A stretch of DNA of 64,000 bases from Symbiodinium natans (taxonomy: Eukaryota; Sar; Dinophyceae; Suessiales; Symbiodiniaceae): NCBI GenBank assembly GCA_905221605.1, contig CAJNDS010001024.1, forward strand, positions 707,501 through 771,500, given 5' to 3'. The position numbers and the translations under genes were made by a program. This document shows positions 1 through 10,600 of this stretch, piece after piece (the first letter of the stretch is position 1; each line of letters opens with the position of its first letter). The notes beneath the pieces were generated by a model. That model was given only the letters and a program-made list of their open reading frames with translations, was not told the DNA's origin and did no database searches.

Positions 1-344
1 AAAAACTAAACGCGCGTAGCCGAGGCATCGTCACGGGCCGCTTCTTGGAGAAGGGTCCCGGCCCAAGAAGCGAACTCGGAGGGCTCCGATATGGGCAGTC
101 CTCCAGGGTCCATTTCCGGGATACCCCAGGCGTCTCTGAGGTTGTTTTGCGGGGCTTAGCACGAGGGTCTGGGGTCTGGGCTGGTCAGGTGGGTGGGTGG
201 TTTCATTGAAAAAGTGTATAAGCCATCCTGCCATAAATGGCGCCCGTAGGAGGACCCTCTTGCAAGTTCTCAAACGTTTGGGGCGGGTAAGTGGTTTGGG
301 GGAGTTTCGGAAGTTTAGCCGCTTAGGTGTGTAGGGGTATCGGA
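1..344. other. Upstream or intronic sequence, no gene seen
   Basis: This stretch is GC-rich, with G-run motifs such as gggtggtttc and ggggagtttcgg and no frame that resembles a known protein. It most likely is intron or 5' flank of the EF-hand gene that follows. I see no clear promoter, as expected in dinoflagellates, which lack conventional TATA boxes. Confidence 0.4.
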
Positions 345-356
345 GGAAGCTCGGCA

Positions 357-3300
357 ATGGAACCGTGTATGCAGATGCCCAGCAGAGTCGAGCAGCTGAG
401 ACAAAGCGTGTCCAAAGGAAGCTCGTTGCAGTACAACCTCGGGGGCAAAGCTCTCAAGAACGTCAACTTCAACACCAGCAGTGCAGGGCGGATCCCAGGC
501 CTTACATCTCAGCTCCAAGAGCGTTCCCAGAGACATAAGCACCATGCAACCACACAGGGTGTAGGGGCTTGGGGTTTAGGGATGTGTAGGGCTCCCCGGC
601 CTTTTTTTGAGCACCTTTGAGTATCCTGGCACGTGTTGGCCCAGGTATCCACATGAACCAGGTCACCGGAGAGCTCTTCCAGCCCAATGACCTCATCCCA
701 GGCCATGGGAATATGTTCTCTTCACTTTCGATGCGACCTCGGCCCATCCCGAAAAGCCCTCTGGGCCGATGCTTCGCTCGAGTCCTCTCGTGAACTTCTT
801 GGAACGTCTTTGAGTCGAGATCCTCGGATCTCACGTGGTCTTGGGCTTTTAGCTCCCGCCAGGCAAGGTCATCAAGATCTACAACAACGAGTTCCTCATC
901 GTGGACATGGATGAGTACTCGAAGAAGGCTCCTTGGCCGAGAGCACATCTCACATCGTGAGCCCTCAAGCCTGAACCTTGAACCGTAAACCAGCAAACCT
1001 TGGGGCATGCCCGAAAAAAGGCCGGGACCCTCAGCCCCAGGTCTTTGAGAACCCGGATGCCTTGCTGCGGACGTTCGACCTCGAGGTGGATCATGGGGCT
1101 GGGATGTGGGGGGATCTATTTGATCTATTTCGGAATGTCAGGTTGATTCTCAGTTGAGGATGTAAGGTGAGAAGGTGATGGCACCCGCGCGCACAAGGCA
1201 GTCCTTCAGAAGATCAGGGACTCTATGCGGCAGCAGTACCCACTGGTGCGGGACGTCTTCAGGCGCGGCAAAGGGTTCCGGAGCGAATTCTGACGCCTGA
1301 AAGTCCCATTGCTAGATAGTCGCGCTTTTCTTCACGGGATTCCCCCGTCTTCTGACCCCAGTCAGCCCTCAGCCCTCGACTTTTAGCCTCCCTAAATGAG
1401 CTAACATGGACTGGGCTCCTAAACTAATCTCCCAACCCTTGCATTGCTAAGTGTGAAGGAAGTTCGATGGCGACCACGATGGCGTAGCCCAGCTGAAGTT
1501 GCAGGCTTCTGAAGGCACAGGCACAGGTGCTTGCAGGATCTCTCAGGCAAAAGCGCTCTTCGCCCGGGATACAACACTGCAACCCTAAACCATAAACCCT
1601 TGCCCCCCAAAAAAACCCAAAAAATCCTTTGTGCTTTTTAGGTGCTCACGGTGGCCGAGTTCCAGCAGGCTCTGGAGAGATTCGGCTTCCAGCTGTCGCC
1701 CGAGGACTGCCCTTAGTGGACTTGGGATTGATGTCCCGGAGGATCTATCTCAGTGCCATGCTCATAAAGCCTCGGGCGTAACGTCAAAACCTCCAACCCA
1801 CATCCGCCCCAAGACCCTAACACCCCGACAGGCCGCGTCAAGCCCCAAGCCGCCACATGAGGACGTGCTCAAGATCATGAGGCACTTCGACACTCGGAAG
1901 GATGGCCAGGTCAGTTACAACGAGTTCTGCGACGCCTTGTTGCTGGGCATAGACACGTGGGACCCTTCAGCCCAGGGCTTGAGTCTACTCTAGCTGGGTC
2001 AAGGTTGTTCCTGAAGGTCAAGGGGGCATCCAGATGCCGTAGTCGCCTTTTGAGGCGAGAAAGCTTCACTCCAAACTCAACGATTTGAGGTCTTGGGTTG
2101 TAGGGTCTGGTGTTACGGTTATACTCCTCGGGCGCAGGGCTCCACGTGTTTCATTGCTGCAGCCTTTTCTTGGGCCTTTGGTTGGAACCTTTTGGCCCGT
2201 TTGGCCAATGTCATGCTTTCCCTAGTCTGCAGACTCCCAACTGGCAACTGAATGAGCCTTGGTTTTCCTGCACGGAGCTTCAATGGAATTACGTCCGTCA
2301 GCGGCTTCATGTCCGAACCCGCCCCCCTTGGACCAGCCAGTTGAGAACGGCAACATGGAGCGCGCAGCGCACGTCCCCATCACACTTGTGCGAGACTCGA
2401 AGGCCTTCAAGGCTTGGCCATCAAAGTGGTAGATGCCTGATGCCTCCGCTTCTCAGTGGAAGGACATGATCCTGAACAGCTTGGGCCATCGCCTCCAAGG
2501 CAGCTTTTGTTGCTACCCCCCCGCCCCCACCGCCCCGAGGTTAGATCCTGACTGGACGACTGTCATGATGCAGACCAAGCCACCCTTGGATGAGCTCCGG
2601 ATGCACATTCGCTCGGCATGGGGCTCTTGGGGTGCAGAGTGTGAAGGGCTCTTTTTGACAATTGCGCTTCCTTTTTGGAAAAGGGAGTCCTTTGTGCATG
2701 TGTGTGTGTGTGTGTGTGTGTGTGTTTACTGTGTCTTTACTGTAAAACAATCTGGCAAGGGTCCTCAGAGGGCTTCTGACAGAGTGGCAGCTGGAGAGCT
2801 GAGAGGCCCTCTGTCAGTTCGGGTAGAACCAAAGTCCGGGGCTCCTTGCCGAGGATTCGCACGACATCGGCTACGCGGAGCGGGCCATGGTCAAGTCGGC
2901 CGAGCGTGCGGAGACCACGCAGGTGGCCGAAGGGATCACAGTGGTTTACTAGGGATTTGGGGTTTAGAGGGTTTGTAGGCCAAATAGGGTTTTGAATCTA
3001 GAGATTCTGAGCTTCACGGCCACGGGGATGAAATTAACGTTCAGTCATGCATGCCACAAGGACCCGAGGCGAATCCCTACACCCTTAAAATGCCAACCCA
3101 AAATGATCCATGTTTCGCCGGGCTCGACCCCCCCAAAATTTATGCGGGGGTTTCTCCGGGTTCAGGTTCGTAAGGCCATCAAGGAGATGGGCGACGTGCT
3201 TTACAAGAAGCGACACGGCTGTGAGAGTTGGGCCTGAAAGGGTAGGGTTCAGGGTTGCAGAGAGTTGCACCTCCCTGCATGAAGAGGCCCCTGTTGCCTC

Positions 3301-6300
3301 TCAAGCCTGAGTCGGCAGACTTGGAGTTGGTCAGTATCTTTTCTTGATCACGTTCCCGTGGCTTCGAATTTCGAAGGCTATCCCTGTGCCGCTGACAATG
3401 CCTGCTTTAGATCCTGTCTACGTTCGAGCCAGGTGCTGTAGACCAGAGAAACCTCAGACTTAGACACGCTCAGGCACAACTTCATCATGAGGCTGCTCAA
3501 GGAGATGCAGCACATTACTCATGAGGCGGGCGGCACCTGGCAGTAGCACCCAGCCGCAACTTTGGGGGCACTCGATGCCTGCATATCAGACTCTTGCCTA
3601 CTCACGTTGCTGAGGGCGGAGACGTTGACAAGCCTTTAGCCTAGCCTCAAGCTCTCTGTGAGGGGGTGTGCCTGTCCCAACTTCCCGAAGATATTGAAGC
3701 ATGAAGCTGCGGAGACCAGTGTTGATCCAGCCTTCTAGGGCGTGCTGAACCCCACAAACCCCAAAACATAAACCCCAAAACGAAACCCGAACACCGAAAC
3801 CCTGCCCCTCTATGCCCCCAAACCCAAGACTCAGCTCCCACCTGACCCTTGCACAGGACCACGTGTCTGCGGAGCAGATTCAGCATGCCTTAGAGCAGGC
3901 CTTTTTTCCGGTGTTTTTGCAGTTTCCGGGTTCAAGCTTGTTTTGCCCACCCTCGACGTGAGGCTGCTAGATTTGGACTCAGCTATCCTGGCCCAGGTCT
4001 CCCCCCCCACCCCGTTGGGAAACCTGCAAAGAATCCCACAAAGTATCCGCTGAGGAGAATCCCACGGAGTGTGTATGGGTGATGTTCATCGCCCCCATGG
4101 CCCCATCAACAGGATTGGTTTTCAAAGTGTGGATGTTCGCCCTCGTGTTAATGTTGCTAAAGTGGTCTGGGCTTAGTTTTGTTAATTCGTTTCGGTTGGA
4201 GGGTTTTAGGTTTTAGGCTGTGAGAGCCGAAGAGCGTCGTTATCAAGAATAAAGGCAGAGGACTTCAAACCGCTGGAGCTGTTTCCGAGAGCCCCCCAAA
4301 ATAGCCCTCAACCTGCGCATTTGGTTCTCGAATGCAGAGAAATAGCTACAGGAAAGCCATGCGCAGGTCGGGCATCCTTTCCACATCGAGGATGCGGCCT
4401 GGCTTGAGTTTTTTTTTTGGCGGGGGGAGAGGGGGTGGGGTGCCCATCCTGCTCCGACTCTGGGGGCTGCCTCTCTAGCTGCTCTAGCTGCAGCTGTTTT
4501 CGGAATTTTTTGGGACTTCAGGGTTCCTCCGTTAGACGACGGCCCATGGTCTTGGTGACAGTGCGCCACCTGCACCTTCCTACCCCGAGAGCGTTAATAC
4601 GCGTATGGCTCCGCATAATATTTCTGTGGAGGGGGAGAAGTGCATTTGTAGTTTAACATGAAAATCGTGTGTTCCTTGCATTCAGTAAACTTCTTTTCGC
4701 GGTGTTCACGTTGTTCACACGCGTTTAGTAATAGTTTTAGTTCGCGAGCTAAGAGACAAAAGACATGTGCTCGCGAAAAAAGAAAAAGCCCTAGGCCAAA
4801 GTGCCTCTCAAGGTGCAGCGTGCTATCCTCTACCTGCAGCCGGATGCAGACCTCAGCAACGTCAACTACCGGAGGCTGTTTTCGGACGCCCCTCGGCCTA
4901 AGGTTGAGGGTTCAGGGCTTTGAGGGTGCTCATCTTTAGGGGTGAGAGGCTGCCTGAACTGAAGCAATGCAGCTGAACAATCCTCTCCACCGGCATGCGC
5001 CCTCCACGCATTTGCGTGTGCTAGGTGTTGCTCCATTGCTATTCCAGCGTCTGGATTTTCTGTATATTTCATGCCTGGGAGGAAAGACCCGACACCCAAG
5101 CCCCAGCCCTGAATCCCAAGTGCATTGCGCCCATAGTATTAGTTCGCCGCTCCATTTTAAGCTGGAGGTCGTCACGAGCTATCACGATGTCAGCGCTGCA
5201 CGCTGAAGCCGGGCACCTGGAGTCCACCGAGAAGCCTCCAACTTTGTGCTTAACGCGCCACAATGTAGCCCACAATGTGACAGACACAGACACAGACACA
5301 GATTGGGCACTGCACCTGGAACATGCCTTGCAGTACCTGGACGATTGATTCCCTCCTCACCTGGCTTCCAGGTGCTCTTGGCAGGGCAGCGGAGCTGTCC
5401 CGTTTCATGCCGTGGCCAGAAGTACGCGCCCCGGGGCTTCGGGGGCACCAGACAGCTTCGGGATGTTGTGGGGATGTGCGGGGATGTGCGGGGATGCGTG
5501 GGGATGCGGGGTGATGTGGGGTGGGAAGGCATAGGATTCAGGCCTCAACCTGCTCAACCTGTGCACTCCAGGCTCAACATGTGGATCACTTCGCAACTCT
5601 CAATTCTGATTTGGGCCCGTGGATCTACCAGCCAGCCCCTAAACTCAACCGTATAAGGGACAGTCGCTCGAACTTCAACATCCTTCAACTCAACCTCAAA
5701 ACAAAGAGTCCCACGCCCCAAGCCCTGAGCCCTGTGATCCAAGGCTCAGTTATGGCAGCGCTTTGGGTGCACAAGCTGTGAAACCACAGGGCAGTGCACC
5801 TGGTCTCCCACTCCACGGAGTGATCGTCATGCTGAAAAATTCGTTTCAACCCCGAATACCGGAGTTCGTGTCGGTTTCATATCAGTTCCTCTGCCTTCCG
5901 GCCCCATGGCAGCTGAAAGTAGGCGTAGCGGCGTAGCCCTTTGTAGCCCTATGTATGACTTGGCAAATGCCTTCAGAGCAGGGAACCGCGGCGAGAATCA
6001 CGCTGCATGAGTCTCACATATGCTGAATTGCATAGCATGGTATTCCTTCATCTAGTCGGTACCTGTGGACGAATTTCCAGTACCGCGCGAGGTGCAACGA
6101 GCCTTAAACCAAGCAGGGCTCCTTTTCGGGGGTCCCGTTATTGGTCGAACGGTGACAACCCAGCCATGACGTTCTGAGCAGACTCCCGCTACTAACAAGG
6201 CTCCTGAAGTATCGGCATGAAGTAAGCCCGATCCCCTTTGATTTTAAGGGGGTTGCAAAGGTTGAGAAGAGTATGTGGTGGATCGGATGAGTCCACAGGT

Positions 6301-6891
6301 GCAAATTCCAGCTTGACATGTCAATGCAAGTCAACAAAGGAGCCCAAAGAAATGAGCCGCGCTAACGCCAAAGGAGCCTCAGCCCACATTCTGTCCCGGA
6401 CACCGGGACCTGAACCCCACCCTAGTTCTTGACTGTTAGGTAGCCATACTTGTCTGTGAAAGGGATATTCTACAAACCAAGCACCCCTGAACCCAGAAAG
6501 AAGCCCCCCCAAAAGCCCTACTGCACCCATGAGCCAACCTTGGCTGTGATCTGAAGCTGTTGATCTCACAGGTTGGTCGTGCTTTGCATCGATACATCCA
6601 CTTGCGTCCTAGCCCTGTGTTTCAGGTCGATGGGGCCCCGGGATGGTTCCGGTGCTTGGATGCCGAGGGCAACGAGTACTACTACAACGAGGCCTCGGCA
6701 CGGGCCTTTGAGAGCCTGGGGCTTTCAAGGGTTCTGTGAGACGTTAATTAGTGGGTCTGTAGGTTTCCGGGGCTTAAAGGGTGTGTTGGGAGGAATGGCT
6801 CTTGCAGTAAGGGCTTGTAGTGTTCCTCTGGGGAGCATGCGAGGCCACGGGAGAGACGACGTGGGATGCGCCCGAAGTGGAGGACGAGTGA
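357..6891 (+). CDS. DM10/EF-hand flagellar protein with C-terminal WW domain (EFHC/Rib72-like), multi-exon
   Basis: Exons that join in phase: about 345-498, 645-701, 863-927, 1041-1085, 1198-1262, 1459-1483, 1642-1704, 1862-~1945. They encode the second half of a DM10-type domain (FQPNDLIPG, then KVIKIYNNEFLIVDMDEYS), an amphipathic helix (AVLQKIRDSMRQQYP), and an EF-hand pair with loops DGDHDGVLTVAEF and DTRKDGQVSYNEF. DM10 followed by EF-hands is the layout of EFHC1/EFHC2/Rib72, inner proteins of axonemal doublet microtubules. Further exons follow on the same strand: about 2330-2411, 2463-2515, 2864-2926, 3167-3222, 3457-3525, 3856-3900 and 4796-4895. They read as degenerate EF-hand helices (VRKAIKEMGDVLYKK; HVSAEQIQHALEQ). 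Exons 6626-6691 and 6844-6891 make a WW domain and stop. Exons between 1945 and 2864 and between 4895 and 6626 are not fully resolved, so two adjacent genes remain possible. The Met at 357 is the first in frame, but the true start may lie upstream. Confidence 0.6.
1459..1483 (+). CDS. 25-nt microexon encoding an EF-hand calcium loop
   Basis: Only 25 nt lie between acceptor ...GAAG (1458) and donor GT (1484). Joined to 1198-1262 and 1642-1704, it gives FRKFDGDHDGVLTVAEF. Its Asp residues are loop positions 1, 3 and 5 and its Gly is position 6; the next exon supplies position 12 Glu. Without it, the flanking exons do not form a calcium loop, which is the main support for the call. Confidence 0.65.
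2699..2725. repeat. (TG)n microsatellite
   Basis: About 13 perfect TG units lie in a probable intron of the EF-hand gene. Confidence 0.9.
5455..5525. repeat. G-rich 10-bp minisatellite
   Basis: Degenerate units of the type gggatgtgcg/gggatgcgtg are repeated about six times. Four or more G-runs on the + strand could form a G-quadruplex. It lies in a long unresolved intron of the DM10/EF-hand gene. Confidence 0.8.
6626..6891 (+). CDS. WW-domain exons and stop codon of the DM10/EF-hand gene
   Basis: Exon 6626-6691 reads VDGAPGWFRCLDAEGNEYYY plus NE. Exon 6844-6891 reads ATGETTWDAPEVEDE and then TGA. Joined, the two Trp are 22 residues apart with YYY between them and W-x-x-P at the end, a complete WW fold that would bind proline-rich partners. 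The 152-bp intron (6692-6843) starts GC and ends AG, and GAGGCC is present at both boundaries. Neither half is recognisable alone, so the join is well supported. Confidence 0.8.
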
Positions 6892-7637
6892 TGGGGCAGC
6901 ACATGACAAAAAAGCGGCGCCATTCTTGGAGCCTCAGAGTTATTAACTTTAACTTAAAGGTTTGGAATCAATGGCAGTTCGACAGACACTCACGGTCGCC
7001 CTGTGCTCCTGCGCCTGCTTTGGACACTGGCCGGTTCGAGGACCTGTGCAGTCGGTCTTCCGAGATCTGCAGTCGCTGTTTGGATGTATAGGGCTTAGGG
7101 CCCACCACTTTCCTATACCCATTGTCGGCGACTGCGACGGCTCGAAGGCAGAAGTTTCACCCTCCAACGTAGAATAGCACATGCCTTAGACCCAAGAAAC
7201 CTTCACTCCTAAGCCAACCGCAGATCAGACATACACAATTCACACTACCCAAGTTGGTGCACAAAAAACAAGTGGGCGAGCGAGCGCCTCTTGCCTCCTC
7301 ATGCGATGTGAACACGGCAGTATGCTGCGATTAACATGCTGCCAACCTGAACCTCACTGAGCCTTTGCCCCATTCGAAGTTCAGAGCCGAGCCGCTAGTC
7401 TAACTGGTTGAGTATCGGTATGGCTTGACAAGCCGGAGCCGGTGGCCAGAGCAATGACCATGGGGGAGGAAGAACAGCCTCCGTCGCTTTCCGTCAACCC
7501 AGGTGCCGCTCCGTCGCTTTCCGTCAACCCAGGTGCCGCCTGTCACTGCCCAGACTCCACACCCCACACTCAAGTTCTGATTGGACTGAGAGAGATACGA
7601 AGGTGCCTGGGCAGCGGCACAGATACAGCAGTCGGAG
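6892..7637. other. Intergenic or intronic spacer
   Basis: No supportable coding exon was seen. The stretch includes the tandem 30-bp duplication at 7479-7538. Confidence 0.4.
7479..7538. repeat. Perfect tandem duplication of 30 bp
   Basis: The unit, beginning ctccgtcgctttccgtcaac, occurs twice without a mismatch. The length is a multiple of three and the + frame reads SLSVNPGAAP twice, so it may sit in a coding exon. Perfect identity implies a recent event. Confidence 0.9.
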
Positions 7638-10600
7638 GTCAGCCTGGATAACTTCGATGAGACCTGGCAGCTTCAATGCCTGTCCGAGGATGGTTTGGAT
7701 TTAGGAGTGGGTCAGATTACCGGTCTTGGATTTGGGGTTTGGCCGAGCCCCCGGAATAGGTTGACCAAAAAGCCGCCCAGGAAAAGACACGGAAGGCCCT
7801 GGAGGCCAGGCTGAGGAGCTGGAGCTTGGGCTTTGGGACTTCTGGCCCGAAAGTTGGCTGCCCTACTGGGCTTTGTAGTGATCGAAAAGGGCTGAAAGGA
7901 TGGCAAGCTGCCCATCGGTTCTTCGCCTGGAGCATGGCATTTGGGCTTGCCGGACCCCTAAACCCCTCGACCCTCCTACACCTTGCACCCACTCTTACGC
8001 CCTACAGGCCCCCTAAAGCATCCCAAAACATGGTTTGCGCAGGGCTTCGAGAAGGCGGTCCGTCCTGCGGGCCTGGCCGCGAGTGGCGCCGACGGCCTTG
8101 AACCCGGGAGGGGCACCAAAGGGAGGGTGTCTACTTTCGAGGCTCAGGGCACTTACCCCAGTCATAGTTGTACTTATCACGCCCTTCAGTACGCTGACAT
8201 GGCTCTGATTGGGTGATAAGTACAAATTGTTTAAGAAGTGCCCGTACCTCCAAGTGAGGCTTGGGTTTACTTAGGGGGCATTGGGGGAGTTTGAGCCCTA
8301 AGCCCCTGGGTTTGGCTCGCGATTTAGGGGATCTGGTTCGTCTAAAGGGGGAAGCTACGCCGTAGCTGCTACGGGTTAATGGGCTAGGAGTTCTTGCAGC
8401 GAGTGGATACTGGCAGCCACTGTCAAACTGATCGGAGTAGCTGCTTTTCCTTAACTAACGCACCCCAACCCCAAACAGCAACATTCGCGTCTACCCTACG
8501 CCGGGCTGAGCGTGAACTCCATAACCCCGAAACTGCCTCAGGTGAGACCATTAGAAGCCGAGCGGCCAAGCTGCTCGCGGGTGATTGCCGCGTGCTCCCG
8601 GCGCTGGATGGGAACCAGTGGGAAGTAGCAGTGGCGTACGTGCAGCTGCGGCAGCACCAGGGTAGAAGCAGCAGTGGAGAAAGCAGTAAGCCTACCCAGG
8701 CATGTAAGAGTCCGCAGAGTTGAAATCCAACCCGACTCCCAGGGCCTTATAAACCTGAAAGCCACTCCATGCCACACCTACACACCCAAACAATCCGATC
8801 CAAACCGCCAAGTCCTGGACACCCTGGCCAGGGCCTGATCAACGCCGGCGAGGTGTTACTGAGCGCGGTGGCGAAGTTGGTGGAGGCCCCTGTCATCGCC
8901 CGGTGCCTAGAAGGCAGGCTGAGTTGTGATGTAGGAGAGTAGTTTTTGTTGGTTTTAGAACGAAGCTGTACAGATGTTGATGCAAGCTGTAATGGACAAG
9001 ATGAGATGAGATGGGAACGCATCTCAAAGTCGTGGTTCATGTCTTCATGGTGGGGTAGTAGGGCTCGGACAGCAAGTTCCGACCGTTCTTGATCATTTCC
9101 TCTGTGCAATATACTCCAGGGGCCGAAACACAGAATGGGTCATGACAGGCCACACTGCATATGGGTGTTCCTGTGTGGTTCAAGGTGTGCACAGTTACGC
9201 GTATGCATCGTATATGTGTGTATATATATGTCTACGTATATACATATATATATATGTACACACACACACACTGAATTATTAAAATTAAACAAAAAACAAA
9301 TAAAGAAATAGATAAATCTAAGTAAATAAATAAATAAATAATAAAAAATAAATAATAAATAGAATATATATATATATATATATGTATTTACATATCTGTC
9401 TATATATATGTATATATATATACTACATATTTATCGGGGCTGCCAGTTAGGGCTTGGGATTTTGGACAGCATATATCCCAGGAAACCAGCTGAGGTCATG
9501 CTTTTGCAGAAGCTGCCGAAGCTGCTGACGCGGCAGGCTTTGGTGGGTTTTTTCGGTTCGGATGCGCCCACGTGTGTGCAGTATTGGAGGCAGTGGCTTG
9601 CAGTTGCAAGTGAAGTGTTGCATGGCCGTGTTTGGCTCAAGACACGTAGGCCGAGGTAGGCACAGGTCATTGGGCACCACCCATCTCTGCCGCATGGCTT
9701 CATGGTTGTAGGGTGTTTTTGGGTCCCGGGTCTGCCCGGAAAAGGAACGAGCGGGACTGCAACTGCACAAAGCTTTCGCGCGACTCGTGCCTTACACGTT
9801 GCCGACATTGACGGCTCTGTGTGCGCTGCGAGTGCTAAGCCTTAGCACATGAAAGAAACTTGCATGCCGGAAAGGAGCATGGCAGGCAGGTGTGCAAATC
9901 CCAGACAGTCCCTCAGCTGCTCCTACGAAACCCGAAACCCCCCCTGCCTAGCCACTCTGCACATCATACATCGCACCAACTCAGTGACCTCAGAAGCTCA
10001 GGAGCCAGAAGGAGCCATGATGGTCTCCGAAGAGGAGCAAGTGGCAGCGGCACGGGAGCCCAAGCCGCCCCTCGGTGATGGGAGAAGTATTGCGGGGTGA
10101 GGGGGGGTGGGTGGGTGTGTTTGTTTTGCCAGGGTTTGGCTTGAGGGTTTGGCGCTTTTGGGTTTTGAAGCTTTTGGGTTTCAGTAGGGCTCATGAGGTT
10201 TAGGTCGTTCAAGGTTTCGCAGGGCTTGACCGACAAGGATATTCGGTATCGGGGTTGAGCTTTTAATGTCTTGCATTCTTGAATACACACGTGACAAGAT
10301 CTATGTAGGCACATACAAATGCACGAAATTATGCTCTCACCAAACCACAAAGGGTATCGAACCGAAAATGACGGGTAAGCCGTTGCAAGCTCTGTTGCGT
10401 AGGATGTCACCGCTGCATCCAGGCGCCTTCCAACAAAGCCGAAAGTGCGCACGTGCTGTTGGATGCCATTGGGGTCGTCATGGCGTTTGGCATAGCCTTT
10501 CATAGCTTTTCATGCAGCAGCGGTTGGAAGGCCCTGCTTGGACCCACTTGGAGTTGAGCAGAGTTGATTCTTGTGAGTTTCGACCGTTGCCGAGGAAGGG

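Noticed and set aside
7388-7450. tRNA-like stretch (ctagtctaactggttgag)
   Set aside because: The D-arm-like phrase is not followed by a GGTTCGA arm or a pairing acceptor stem.
9618-9636. Spliced-leader-like ending (tttggctcaag)
   Set aside because: Only the last 11 bases match the dinoflagellate spliced leader and no donor or downstream coding start is attached. A weaker likeness near 36960 was dismissed for the same reason.
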